Positions 24,353 through 33,162 of a stretch of 64,000 nucleotides of DNA are shown here, in pieces (the stretch's first letter is position 1; each line of letters opens with the position of its first letter). Under the pieces are notes generated by a model, which did not search any database, was not told the DNA's origin, and saw nothing but the letters and a program-made list of their open reading frames with translations. Origin of the DNA: Flavobacterium oncorhynchi (GTDB lineage Bacteria; Bacteroidota; Bacteroidia; Flavobacteriales; Flavobacteriaceae); contig NZ_MUHA01000026.1 in assembly GCF_002217355.1 (NCBI RefSeq), positions 1 through 64,000 of the forward strand. The letters run 5' to 3'. The position numbers and the translations under genes were made by a program.

Positions 24353-24454
24353 ATTACAAATATAAGTAATGTTTTTTATTATTACGGTTATTGGTAATAT
24401 GTTTAATTATTACCATTTTATGTAATATTTGTTTTTATTACTGCTTTTGGTAAT
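24353..24454. promoter_or_regulatory. Array of four ATTAC-N8-GTAAT palindromes at 28-bp intervals
   Basis: Four 18-bp palindromes start at 24353, 24381, 24409 and 24437, exactly 28 bp apart. All four have perfect ATTAC and GTAAT half-sites and different 8-bp centres; the 10-bp linkers are T-rich. The array lies between the divergent satD operon and HMG-CoA lyase gene. A second TATATTTG box for satD (minus strand, 24364-24357) falls inside copy 1, so a bound protein would block it. The likely regulator is SatD itself through its helix-turn-helix, which is an inference. Confidence 0.85.
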
Positions 24455-24576
24455 GGTTTAGAAATAAAATAAAACTTTTGAGACTTATATGGTTAAAAAA
24501 AACGGATTATACAAAACGACTTAATTTTTATTTGTTTAAAAAAGGAACTAACTTAGCCCTTACAAAAGAGTAAGTT

Positions 24577-25443
24577 TTGAATAAAGAAATCAAGATTATC
24601 GAATGTCCGCGAGATGCCATGCAAGGTATTAAAGCATTTATTCCCACAAAAAATAAAGTGACTTATATACAGGCTTTACTTCGCGTAGGGTTTGATACTA
24701 TTGATTTTGGAAGTTTTGTATCACCTAAAGCAATTCCGCAAATGCAAGATACTGCCGAGGTTTTAGCACAACTTGATTTGTCTCAAACTACAAGTAAGCT
24801 TTTGTCGATAATTGCAAATACACAAGGAGCGGCTTTGGCTTCAGAACACGAGTCAATTCAGTATTTAGGTTTTCCTTTTTCGATATCAGAGAATTTTCAA
24901 ATGCGTAATACTCATAAAACCATTGCAGAATCTTTGATAACTCTTGCAGAAATTCTAGAGATTGCCGATAAAAAAAAGAAAGAGGTTGTTACTTATCTTT
25001 CAATGGGATTTGGAAATCCTTATGGAGATCCTTGGAATGTTGAAATCGTGGCAGAATGGACAGAAAAACTGGCAGGAATGGGCGTGAAAATTTTATCACT
25101 TTCAGACACTGTTGGAAGTTCGACACCAGAAGTTATTACCTATCTTTTTTCTAATTTAATTCCGAAATATCCGCAAATTGAGTTTGGAGCACATTTGCAT
25201 ACTACTCCCGACAGTTGGTTTGAGAAAATTGATGCAGCTGCAAAAGCAGGATGTACACGTTTTGATGGTGCAATTCAAGGGTTTGGCGGCTGTCCGATGG
25301 CAACAGATAAACTAACAGGAAACATGCCAACCGAAAAATTGATCTCTTACTTTACAGCCAATAAAAAAACAACGGGACTTAATTCCTTAAGCTTTGAAAG
25401 TGCTTATAATGAAGCTTCAAAATTGTTTGGAAAGTTTCATTGA
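24577..25443 (+). CDS. Hydroxymethylglutaryl-CoA lyase
   Basis: This 288-residue TIM-barrel enzyme splits HMG-CoA into acetyl-CoA and acetoacetate, the last step of leucine degradation. It has the substrate motif IIECPRDAMQG (Arg and Asp conserved, against the usual VGPRDGLQ), the metal-binding FGAHLHTTPD, and the active-site loop QGFGGCPMATDKLTGNMPTE with its Cys. The start is TTG; the next ATG would delete the catalytic Arg-Asp motif, so TTG is right. Its promoter was not found; the palindrome array upstream may affect it. Confidence 0.93.
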   Translation: MNKEIKIIECPRDAMQGIKAFIPTKNKVTYIQALLRVGFDTIDFGSFVSPKAIPQMQDTAEVLAQLDLSQTTSKLLSIIANTQGAALASEHESIQYLGFPFSISENFQMRNTHKTIAESLITLAEILEIADKKKKEVVTYLSMGFGNPYGDPWNVEIVAEWTEKLAGMGVKILSLSDTVGSSTPEVITYLFSNLIPKYPQIEFGAHLHTTPDSWFEKIDAAAKAGCTRFDGAIQGFGGCPMATDKLTGNMPTEKLISYFTANKKTTGLNSLSFESAYNEASKLFGKFH

Positions 25444-25521
25444 AAAAGATTACAATAATTTAGCAATCAGGCAATATCTAATTAACGAAAGACGTTTTTA
25501 TTTATACTATATAAAACAAGC

Positions 25522-26073
25522 ATGCAGTCAAATCTCATAAATAGAATAACTATAGTTTTGTTTTCATCGATTTTATTTCTCTCTTGTTCGAGTGATTTAG
25601 ATTTTGATCAGGTCGATGATTTAGTACTTCAGCCAACTTTTGTTGCCAATCTGGCTTATTTTACTATTACAGCAGATCAAATTGAAGACAATGGTTCTGG
25701 ATTTCCAATACCTCCAGCTGTAGAAGATTTTGATGTTTTTAAAAACAAGTTCTTCAATGAGAATTTGATGAAAGCCGAGTTTAATTTTGAAATCGAAAAT
25801 ACAATTAACAGAGGTTTTGAGGTTGATTTGATACTAATTGATGCTAATAATACATCGTTAGAAACTATTTCTTTAAATGTCCCGACCTATACAGGAGGTT
25901 CTAATGTAATTAAATATCCTGCTGAGGTTTTTGAAGGAGAACGATTAGTCAGGCTGAAAAAATCTGTAAAAATAGCCTTTGTTGTTCGTATTGTTCCAGG
26001 ATCGGGAACAGGAGCAATTTCAGGTAACTTAAAACTAAAATCAGGTGCAATTGTTTATATGAAAATACAATGA
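25522..26073 (+). CDS. Lipoprotein of unknown function, coupled to DUF5723 barrel
   Basis: This 183-residue protein has a signal peptide with lipobox LSCS (Cys near residue 22), then a beta-rich domain with ANLAYFTITADQIED, AEFNFEIENTINRGFEVDLILIDANN and a C-terminal set of strands KIAFVVRIVPG and SGNLKLKSGAIVYMKIQ. Family not recognised. Its stop overlaps the start of the outer-membrane barrel gene by 4 bases (ATGA), so the two are translationally coupled and probably work together at the cell surface. Confidence 0.8.
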   Translation: MQSNLINRITIVLFSSILFLSCSSDLDFDQVDDLVLQPTFVANLAYFTITADQIEDNGSGFPIPPAVEDFDVFKNKFFNENLMKAEFNFEIENTINRGFEVDLILIDANNTSLETISLNVPTYTGGSNVIKYPAEVFEGERLVRLKKSVKIAFVVRIVPGSGTGAISGNLKLKSGAIVYMKIQ

Positions 26074-27467
26074 AAAAAACACTTTTAATTGTAATCTTGA
26101 TTTTTCAATTTTCATCTTTCGCTCAGAACAAACAAGTATTATACAACTTTACATCAATTCCGCAGTCTTCCCTCGTTAATCCAGGTGCTGATGTGTCTTA
26201 TAAATTCTATTTTGGGATTCCAGTTCTATCAGGAGTTTCAGGAAATGTTGGTTCAAGCAGCTTTTCGGCTTATGATTTATTTGCTAATAATGGTGTAGAT
26301 TTCAATGATAAAGTTCGAAATGTTATCAATAAATCATCAGCAAATGATAAAACACAAGTAAACCAGCAGCTTGAAATATTCTCGGGCGGATTTAGAATAG
26401 GAGGACAGGAAAGTAAATCTTATATTTCATTTGGAGCTTATCAGGAATTTGATTTTTTAATGTATTTTCCAAAAGATGCCGCAATCTTGGCTGTTGATGG
26501 AAATCAGAACTATATGGGGAAATCCTTCAACTTGGCAGATATAAATGTTCGTGCCGAAGTACTTTCCGTTTTTCATGTTGGTTTTCATAAAAAATTAAAC
26601 AAAAAACTCGTTTTGGGTGGACGTGCTAAAATTTATTCCAGTGGTGCTAACGCAACTTCAACCAAAAATTCAGGGTACATTTATACAGCACAGGGAACCG
26701 GTACAAATATGTATACGCAAATAATTGAATCAAATTTAGAGCTTAGAACCGCCGGAATAGCAAAGTTTACGAAAGATGAATATGAAGGGAGTGTTGCCAA
26801 GGATATTGCGCACAATACTTTTTTTAACGGAAGTCTTGGCTTAGGATTCGACGCCGGACTTACTTATAATATCGAAGATAATCTTCAGCTTACTGCAAGT
26901 GTGCTTGATGTTGGTTTTATAAGACAATCAAAAGATGTTGAAACCAGAACTTACAAAGGAAGTTATAAGTACGATGGAGTAAATCCTAGTTTTGGTACGA
27001 CCGATGAACCGAATGATATTATAGACGATTTTGAAAAAGCGATTCCAGAAGAGAAACTTTATAATAAATATACAACTTGGCGCCCTGTTAAATTTAATTC
27101 TTCTATTCAATATTCTTTTGGTGAAACAAGATCAGACGAAGATTGTAATTGCAAAGGTTCTAGCGAACGAAAATATCTTAATGCAGTTGGAGCGCAATTA
27201 TTTGCTATGACGATGCCAAAAGATCCTTACGCTGCATTAACCGCTTTTTATAAACGCAGTATTACGGAGAAATTGGATGTAAAAGCAACTTATACAGTTG
27301 ATCCCTATTCTTATACGAACATCGGTTTAGGTGTTTCTGGAACTCTTGGAAAATTCAATATGTATGTTCTTGTAGATAATGTTTTTGAATACAAAGATGT
27401 TTCAAAAGCAAATAGTATTGCATTTCAATTCGGGTTCAATTTTGTTTTTCAAGATTCAAAGAATTAA
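26070..27467 (+). CDS. DUF5723-family outer-membrane protein
   Basis: This 465-residue protein has a signal peptide ending near SSFAQ and a beta-barrel pattern typical of DUF5723, a Bacteroidota family. It opens with LYNFTSIPQSSLVNPGADVSYKFYFGIPVLSG, quoted as SLVNPGADVSYKFYFGIPV. Later parts include VFHVGFHKKLNKKLVLGGRAKIY, LGFDAGLTYNIEDNLQLTASVLDVGFI and the ending AFQFGFNFVF. A short Cys pair (DEDCNCKG) lies in a predicted loop. The function is unknown. The first residue overlaps the stop of the lipoprotein gene. Confidence 0.87.
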   Translation: MKKTLLIVILIFQFSSFAQNKQVLYNFTSIPQSSLVNPGADVSYKFYFGIPVLSGVSGNVGSSSFSAYDLFANNGVDFNDKVRNVINKSSANDKTQVNQQLEIFSGGFRIGGQESKSYISFGAYQEFDFLMYFPKDAAILAVDGNQNYMGKSFNLADINVRAEVLSVFHVGFHKKLNKKLVLGGRAKIYSSGANATSTKNSGYIYTAQGTGTNMYTQIIESNLELRTAGIAKFTKDEYEGSVAKDIAHNTFFNGSLGLGFDAGLTYNIEDNLQLTASVLDVGFIRQSKDVETRTYKGSYKYDGVNPSFGTTDEPNDIIDDFEKAIPEEKLYNKYTTWRPVKFNSSIQYSFGETRSDEDCNCKGSSERKYLNAVGAQLFAMTMPKDPYAALTAFYKRSITEKLDVKATYTVDPYSYTNIGLGVSGTLGKFNMYVLVDNVFEYKDVSKANSIAFQFGFNFVFQDSKN

Positions 27468-27588
27468 TATCTCAGGTTTTGCTTTTATTGGAATTTGAAA
27501 CTTCGTATTTGGAGTTTTAAATTGTAAGTATTTCCCTGTAAGAGTAAATTTATGAATAAGTTAGTATTCAAGTTTCCAATTTATTCAC

Positions 27589-27596
27589 TATATTTG
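27589..27596 (+). promoter_or_regulatory. Putative -7 box (TATATTTG) of guaB
   Basis: TATATTTG matches the Bacteroidota -7 consensus, 26 bases before the guaB ATG. A -33 TTG is not obvious. Confidence 0.5.
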
Positions 27597-27622
27597 CACG
27601 CAATTCAACTAGAAATTGCAAC

Positions 27623-29095
27623 ATGATAGCACACAACTCCAAGATTATCGGCGAAGGTTTAACTTACGACGATGTATTATTAGTACCTAACTACTCGAAT
27701 GTGCTTCCCCGCGAAGTGAGTATCAAATCGAAATTCTCAAGAAACATAACATTAAACGTTCCAATCGTATCTGCTGCTATGGATACTGTTACCGAAAGTG
27801 CAATGGCAATCGCTATGGCGCAAGAAGGAGGAATTAGTGTTTTACATAAAAACATGACTATCGAGCAGCAAGCTGCAGAGGTTAGAAAAGTAAAGCGTGC
27901 AGAAGCAGGAATGATTATCGATCCGGTAACATTACCAACAACTTCGACTATTGCAGATGCAAAAAATGCCATGAAAGAATTTGGAATTGGCGGTATTCCA
28001 ATCGTTAACGAGAATAGAATTCTGAAAGGAATTGTTACCAATCGTGATTTACGTTTCGAGAAAAATGGTGCAAGACCAATCGCTGAGGTAATGACAAGCA
28101 AAAATTTAGTGACTGTTGCCGAAGGGACTTCATTAGAGCAGGCGGAAGTTGTTTTACAAGGGCATAAAATCGAAAAATTGCCAGTTGTAAACGCTAATAA
28201 TGAATTAGTTGGTTTGATTACCTTTAGAGATATTACAAAACTGACTCAAAAACCAATCGCAAATAAAGATTCATTTGGTCGTTTAAGAGTTGCTGCTGCG
28301 ATAGGAGTTACCGGAGATGCAGTTCAAAGAGCTGAAGCTTTAGTAAACGCAGGTGTAGATGCAATTATTATAGATACTGCACACGGACATACAGAAGGTG
28401 TGGTAAATACCTTAAAAGAAGTAAAATCAAAATTCCCTCAAATAGATGTAATTGTAGGAAACATTGCAACGCCGGAAGCTGCTAAATATTTAGTAGAAAA
28501 TGGTGCTGATGGTGTAAAAGTTGGAATTGGACCAGGTTCAATTTGTACTACACGTATCGTTGCAGGTGTTGGTTTTCCTCAGTTTTCGGCAGTTTTAGAA
28601 GTTGCTGCAGCTATTAAAGGAACCGGAGTTCCAGTTATTGCTGATGGTGGAATTCGTTATACTGGAGATATTCCTAAAGCAATTGCTGCAGGTGCTGATT
28701 GTGTAATGTTAGGTTCATTATTAGCTGGAACAAAAGAGTCTCCAGGTGAAACTATTATTTTTGAAGGAAGAAAATTCAAATCTTATCGTGGAATGGGATC
28801 TGTTGAAGCGATGCAAACAGGATCTAAAGACCGTTATTTCCAAGATGTTGAAGACGATGTTAAAAAATTAGTTCCAGAAGGAATTGTTGGTCGTGTTCCT
28901 TACAAAGGTGAATTAAACGAAAGTATGCTTCAATTTATTGGAGGTCTTCGTGCAGGAATGGGCTACTGTGGTTCAAAAGATATTCCTACTTTACAAGAAA
29001 CAGGACGTTTTGTTAGAATTACTTCAAGTGGAATTACTGAAAGTCATCCGCATAACGTAACAATTACAAAAGAAGCTCCAAATTATTCTAGATAA
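27623..29095 (+). CDS. guaB: IMP dehydrogenase
   Basis: This 490-residue enzyme oxidises IMP to XMP, the committed step of GMP synthesis. It has a TIM barrel interrupted by two CBS domains (about 95-215), which bind adenine or guanine nucleotides. Catalytic features are GVKVGIGPGSICTTRIVAGVG with the active-site Cys in SICTTR, IADGGIRYTGDI, and the mobile flap YRGMGSVEAMQ. The protein ends with the monovalent-cation region near ESHPHNVTIT. It is monocistronic with a promoter and a strong terminator. Confidence 0.98.
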   Translation: MIAHNSKIIGEGLTYDDVLLVPNYSNVLPREVSIKSKFSRNITLNVPIVSAAMDTVTESAMAIAMAQEGGISVLHKNMTIEQQAAEVRKVKRAEAGMIIDPVTLPTTSTIADAKNAMKEFGIGGIPIVNENRILKGIVTNRDLRFEKNGARPIAEVMTSKNLVTVAEGTSLEQAEVVLQGHKIEKLPVVNANNELVGLITFRDITKLTQKPIANKDSFGRLRVAAAIGVTGDAVQRAEALVNAGVDAIIIDTAHGHTEGVVNTLKEVKSKFPQIDVIVGNIATPEAAKYLVENGADGVKVGIGPGSICTTRIVAGVGFPQFSAVLEVAAAIKGTGVPVIADGGIRYTGDIPKAIAAGADCVMLGSLLAGTKESPGETIIFEGRKFKSYRGMGSVEAMQTGSKDRYFQDVEDDVKKLVPEGIVGRVPYKGELNESMLQFIGGLRAGMGYCGSKDIPTLQETGRFVRITSSGITESHPHNVTITKEAPNYSR

Positions 29096-29118
29096 TTTTA
29101 GTTTTAATTATATAAAAC

Positions 29119-29154
29119 AAAAGGCGTAAGATTTAATTCTTACGCCTTTTTTTT
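29119..29154. terminator. Bidirectional terminator between guaB and the L,D-transpeptidase gene
   Basis: A 13-bp perfect stem (29119-29131 with 29138-29150), a 6-base loop and A/T flanks lie between two convergent genes. It ends 4 bases before the minus-strand stop at 29158. Confidence 0.93.
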
Positions 29155-29157
29155 ATT

Positions 29158-30042
29158 TTATAGAGAAGTATTTTGTTCTGCTTCTCTCAATTTTTGATTC
29201 TCTAAAATCTGTGGAATAAATGGTTTAACTTCATTTTCAATTTCAGATTCAGGTATATTTAGAGCTTTTGGATTAGAAGATAATTGCAGCCAAGGTTTTG
29301 GACCGTCAAAATTATAGTTTCCAAAAACTATAACTGGAGTTCCTTTTACTTTTACATTTTCCTTGTCTTTCAAAATCCATTCATCAGCAAATTTGTAGAG
29401 ATATTTAGCATCTTTTTCTAATAATCTTAAGCAAGAATGTGATGCTGGATAACCGGGAAGTTCGTATTCGTGAAAACCAACACCTAGTTTGTTCTCTATA
29501 TTGAAATTCCATTTTAAATCCCATTCGTCATTAAAAGTACTTGTTGTTTTTTCAGCTTTCCAATTCGTGAAGAATAATCCTGTTGGAGTCGGATCTTTTT
29601 TTCTTCCCATATTTGTCGGCCCAGTATAAACTAATTCTCCATTTTTATAAGCGGCAAAAATCTGTGCAGGATAAGAGAAAATAATAATTTTAGAAACCTC
29701 TTTCAAAGCAGAAACATGCAGAGGGAATGGCATATAATAAACCAAATCCCCACTAAAATCGCTTGGAATAACAACAGAGTCAAGTTTTTTGAAGTTTGCT
29801 TTGTCTGTTCTGTTTAAAGCGTAAACAATATCAAGTTTGCTGCTGTCAGCTTCATTGATTTTTAACCAGCCTTTTGTTTTTTCAATTTGAAAGGAAACAG
29901 ATGATTTTGGTTTCTTGTATTCAATCGTTTTTTTAGGCTTAGTATTTTTGGTTAGGTTTGCTTTGTCGTTTTTCTTGCACGCTCCTAATAAAACTAACAT
30001 TAAGAAGAACGATAAATTCGCTGTATAATATAACTTTTTCAT
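29158..30042 (-). CDS. L,D-transpeptidase lipoprotein (YkuD domain)
   Basis: This 294-residue protein has a lipoprotein signal with lipobox LGAC (Cys22) and a Lys-rich linker. Its YkuD domain, in the second half, has VGFHEYELPGYPASHSCLRLLEKD with the catalytic His and Cys in SHSCLRL; the strand YTGPTNMGRKKDPTPTG precedes it. L,D-transpeptidases form 3-3 cross-links in peptidoglycan or attach proteins to it. A further basic Pro-rich tail follows. It is convergent with guaB. The family assignment is firm; which linkage it makes is unknown. Confidence 0.93.
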   Translation of the reverse strand: MKKLYYTANLSFFLMLVLLGACKKNDKANLTKNTKPKKTIEYKKPKSSVSFQIEKTKGWLKINEADSSKLDIVYALNRTDKANFKKLDSVVIPSDFSGDLVYYMPFPLHVSALKEVSKIIIFSYPAQIFAAYKNGELVYTGPTNMGRKKDPTPTGLFFTNWKAEKTTSTFNDEWDLKWNFNIENKLGVGFHEYELPGYPASHSCLRLLEKDAKYLYKFADEWILKDKENVKVKGTPVIVFGNYNFDGPKPWLQLSSNPKALNIPESEIENEVKPFIPQILENQKLREAEQNTSL

Positions 30043-30153
30043 ATGATGAGCTTTTATGAAAATAAAGTTATAACTAGAATATTGTAAAAGGGTTACATAA
30101 TTTTTAGAAATGGTTGTTTGATTTTCATCTACCTGTTTTTTTATCTGAGAAAA

Positions 30154-30651
30154 TCAAAGTAGCTTAAAATATGTTTTTGTAAGCAGTGAGCAAACAAATT
30201 CAGTTCTTCCTGTATCAGAATCGGATAGTTTATCTCCCGTGTATGTTAGTTTTAAATATCCGGTTTTTTTATCAATGTAAAATACCCAAATTTGATTATT
30301 TGCATAAACTAATTCTGAATATGAGGATTGATTGCCTAGTTTGTTAAAATATGTTATTTTTTCAGTATTGACTTTTTTCCAGCTTTTAGCATGTCTGATT
30401 AAGTCAGAAAACTGGATTTCTTCTGTCGTAATTGTTATCATTTGTCCAACAATAGCATCGTCTTCCCCCATAACCCATGAAGGTCTGTCATCAATCATTC
30501 TCCAGTTTCCAATTAATTCACTCATTAAATTGTTTTTTGGAAAAATTTCCAAAGAATCCGCTTTTTTAAGTTCAGACGAATCTATTTTGTTTTGTGAGAA
30601 TAGTTGAAAAAATGAAAAGAGTAGAATAAATACTGTTTTATACTTAGACAT
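30154..30651 (-). CDS. Secreted protein of unknown function, lipocalin-like
   Basis: This 165-residue protein has a signal peptide ending near LFSQ and then a beta-rich domain with LIGNWRMIDDRPSW, EIQFSDLIRHAKSW, SELVYANNQIWVFYID and GYLKLTYTGDKL. The GNWR start, where strands follow a conserved Gly-Trp, recalls small lipocalin-like domains of Bacteroidota, but I do not assign a family. It lies between the transpeptidase gene and nudK with gaps on both sides. The product is likely periplasmic. Confidence 0.7.
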   Translation of the reverse strand: MSKYKTVFILLFSFFQLFSQNKIDSSELKKADSLEIFPKNNLMSELIGNWRMIDDRPSWVMGEDDAIVGQMITITTEEIQFSDLIRHAKSWKKVNTEKITYFNKLGNQSSYSELVYANNQIWVFYIDKKTGYLKLTYTGDKLSDSDTGRTEFVCSLLTKTYFKLL

Positions 30652-30690
30652 TTTTATTATTTTTTAAATCTAAAATATTAAAAAAAAGCT

Positions 30691-31272
30691 TTAAATCAAT
30701 CTTTTTATTTTAGCATGTTGTAAAAGAATAATAGTTTTAGCATCAACAATTTCGCCAGATTCAATCATAGCATAAGCTTCGTCAAAGGTATATTCCAGAA
30801 CTTCTATATTTTCCTGTTCAGAATCCAACCCTCCGCCATCGCTGACTTTCATGCTTTCATCATATTCACCTGTAAACAAATATAAAATTTCGGTTACAGC
30901 ACCTGGAGACATATAGGTTTCTACAACTTTTTGAACTTTTTTTATGCGATAACCAGTTTCTTCCTCAGTTTCACGAATGATGCATTCTTCCGGATTATCT
31001 TGATCTAAAAGTCCTGCACAAACTTCAATCATCATTCCTGTTTTGTTGCCATTTAAAAAAGTTGGCAAACGAAATTGACGCGTTAAAATAACAGTTTTTT
31101 TTGTGGTATTGTAAAGTAAAATTCCAGCTCCATTTCCTCGGTCATAAACTTCGCGTACATGCGTCTGAATTTTTTCGTTTTCTTTTTGATAAGTAAAATT
31201 TACTTTATTTAAAATGTACCAATTGTCTGAGAGTAAAGATGTTTCTGTAATTTTGATTTCTGGGTTTTTCAT
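30691..31272 (-). CDS. nudK: GDP-mannose pyrophosphatase NudK (Nudix hydrolase)
   Basis: This 193-residue Nudix hydrolase has the box AGLLDQDNPEECIIRETEEETGY, quoted as NPEECIIRETEEETGY, whose Glu residues bind Mg. The preceding RQFRLPTFLNGN and the SPGAVTEILYLFTGEYD segment are characteristic of NudK, which splits GDP-mannose into GMP and mannose 1-phosphate. The length is right for the family. It lies just downstream of the purA terminator in the same direction. Other sugar nucleotides could be substrates too. Confidence 0.92.
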   Translation of the reverse strand: MKNPEIKITETSLLSDNWYILNKVNFTYQKENEKIQTHVREVYDRGNGAGILLYNTTKKTVILTRQFRLPTFLNGNKTGMMIEVCAGLLDQDNPEECIIRETEEETGYRIKKVQKVVETYMSPGAVTEILYLFTGEYDESMKVSDGGGLDSEQENIEVLEYTFDEAYAMIESGEIVDAKTIILLQHAKIKRLI

Positions 31273-31291
31273 ATGGCGAATAGATTTGTAT

Positions 31292-31324
31292 AAAAAAACG
31301 CCCTGATTATCAGAGCGTTTTAAA
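31292..31324 (-). terminator. Intrinsic terminator of purA
   Basis: AAAACGC (31295-31301) pairs with GCGTTTT (31315-31321), then CTGA with TCAG inside, with one mismatch. On the minus strand it ends in T, 8 bases past the purA stop. Confidence 0.85.
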
Positions 31325-31328
31325 GGTA

Positions 31329-32600
31329 TTATTTTGTTATTGTTTGCTTTCTGTCTGGTCCAACCGATACAATTTTGATTGGTACTTCGATTTCTTTCTC
31401 AATAAACTCAATATATTCTTTTAGCTCAATTGGCAATTGATCGTAAGTTGTTAAACCTGTTAAATCAGCTTTCCAGCCTTTAAATTCTTTGTAAACTGGA
31501 GTAACATTTTCTGGCTCAATGTTGTAAGGGAAATGAGCAATATTTTGTCCTTTATAGTTGTATTCTGTACACACTTTTAAAGTTTCAAAACCAGAAAGTA
31601 CATCACCTTTCATCATCATTAACTGCGTAACTCCGTTAACTTGAACGGCATATTTTAAAGCTACAAGGTCTAACCATCCGCAACGTCTTTGTCTTCCTGT
31701 TACAGATCCAAATTCGTTACCTACTTTTGCCATAGTAGCACCAACTTCGTCAAAAAGTTCAGTTGGGAAAGGTCCGCTTCCAACACGTGTTACATAAGCT
31801 TTAAAAATTCCGTAAACTTCTTTGATTTTGTTAGGAGCAATTCCTAAACCAGTACAAGCTCCAGCAGCAGTAGTGTTAGATGAAGTTACAAATGGATACG
31901 TTCCAAAATCAACATCTAATAATGAACCTTGAGCGCCTTCGCACAGAATAGATTTACCTGCTTTTTGAGCTTGGTGCATGTATTCTTCACTATCGATAAA
32001 ATCTAGTTTTTTCAATTCTTCGATAGCTTCGAAAAATTCTTTTTCAAGTTCTGCTAAGTTGTATTGAATGTTAACGTCGTAAAAAGCAATCATTGCTTCG
32101 TGCTTGTCAGCTAAAGCTCTGTAACGATCTTTAAAGTCTTCTAATTCAATATCACCAACGCGTAAACCGTTTCTACCTGTTTTGTCCATGTAAGTTGGCC
32201 CAATTCCTTTAAGGGTAGAACCAATTTTAGCTTTTCCTTTTGACGCTTCAGAAGCGGCATCAAGTAAACGGTGTGTTGGTAAAATTAAATGTGCTTTTCT
32301 AGAAATGATTAATTTGCTTTTGATGTCAAGTTTAAATTTCTCTAAACCTTCAATTTCTTTTTGAAAAACTACTGGGTCAATTACAACTCCATTTCCGATG
32401 ATGTTTACTGAGTTTTTATGAAAAATTCCTGAAGGAATGGTTCTAAGTACGTGTTTAATTCCGTCAAATTCTAGTGTATGTCCTGCGTTTGGTCCTCCTT
32501 GAAAACGTGCGATAATATCATAATTTGAGGTAAGAACGTCAACAATTTTTCCTTTACCTTCATCTCCCCATTGTAATCCTAGTAATAAATCTACGGTCAT
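31329..32600 (-). CDS. purA: Adenylosuccinate synthase
   Basis: This 423-residue enzyme joins aspartate to IMP with GTP, the first step to AMP. Conserved pieces are LGLQWGDEGKGKIVD (GDEGKGK is the P-loop), FQGGPNAGHTL, STLKGIGPTYMDKTGRNGLRVGD, CEGAQGSLLDVDFGTYPFVTSSNTTAAG and TGRQRRCGWLDLVALKYA. The length is typical. With guaB it controls the IMP branch point. It lies in a run of minus-strand genes downstream of the Fur-family gene, with 97 bases between. Confidence 0.98.
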   Translation of the reverse strand: MTVDLLLGLQWGDEGKGKIVDVLTSNYDIIARFQGGPNAGHTLEFDGIKHVLRTIPSGIFHKNSVNIIGNGVVIDPVVFQKEIEGLEKFKLDIKSKLIISRKAHLILPTHRLLDAASEASKGKAKIGSTLKGIGPTYMDKTGRNGLRVGDIELEDFKDRYRALADKHEAMIAFYDVNIQYNLAELEKEFFEAIEELKKLDFIDSEEYMHQAQKAGKSILCEGAQGSLLDVDFGTYPFVTSSNTTAAGACTGLGIAPNKIKEVYGIFKAYVTRVGSGPFPTELFDEVGATMAKVGNEFGSVTGRQRRCGWLDLVALKYAVQVNGVTQLMMMKGDVLSGFETLKVCTEYNYKGQNIAHFPYNIEPENVTPVYKEFKGWKADLTGLTTYDQLPIELKEYIEFIEKEIEVPIKIVSVGPDRKQTITK

Positions 32601-32697
32601 TCTGTTTTAATTTGCGTTGAGACAAGCTGAGTTGTCCTACTGATTAATGTAGTTAATTTTCTTTTTTTTTATTTTTTTGAATAATGCCTTTTTGGGA

Positions 32698-33156
32698 TTA
32701 TTGTTTTTGCTTTTTGTTTCCGTAGAAATAAAGTGAATGATTCGTAATTTCGATATCAAATATTTCTTCGATTGTTTTTTTGATGGTTTGAATTCTTGGA
32801 TCGCAAAATTCAATTACTTCGCCAGAATCAGTCATGATAATATGATCATGCTGTTTGTCAAAATACGATTTTTCGTAATAAGCCTGATTTTGCCCAAATT
32901 GATGTTTTCTAACTAAAGCGCAGTCCAGCAGCAGTTCAATCGTGTTGTATAACGTAGCTCTGCTCACACGATAGTTCTTATTTTTCATTTTGATGTATAG
33001 ATTTTCTATATCAAAATGCTCCTCGCTATCGTAGATTTCCTGAAGTATAGCATAACGCTCAGGAGTTTTGCGATGCCCTTTTTGTTCAAGATACATTGTA
33101 AAAACATTTTTTACAATTTCTTGATTCTTAGTGTTGTCAGTTGAAATGAGTGTCAT
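32698..33156 (-). CDS. Fur-family transcriptional regulator
   Basis: This 152-residue regulator has the winged helix of the Fur family: GHRKTPERYAILQEIYDSEEHFDIENLYIKM, quoted as HRKTPERYAILQEI, and YRVSRATLYNTIELLLDCALV. A metal-binding region includes QHDHIIMTDSGEVIEFCDP. The C-x-x-C zinc pairs of PerR/Fur are absent, so the metal and signal are unclear. The ATG at 33156 is chosen over the upstream TTG because that TTG lies inside a TATCTTTG promoter box. The transcript would be nearly leaderless. It lies upstream of purA. Confidence 0.9.
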   Translation of the reverse strand: MTLISTDNTKNQEIVKNVFTMYLEQKGHRKTPERYAILQEIYDSEEHFDIENLYIKMKNKNYRVSRATLYNTIELLLDCALVRKHQFGQNQAYYEKSYFDKQHDHIIMTDSGEVIEFCDPRIQTIKKTIEEIFDIEITNHSLYFYGNKKQKQ

Positions 33157-33162
33157 ATCCGG

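Noticed and set aside
24353..24454. Possible CRISPR array from regularly spaced repeats
   Set aside because: The unit is only 28 bp in total, the conserved part is two 5-base half-sites, and no cas gene is present. The operator interpretation fits better.
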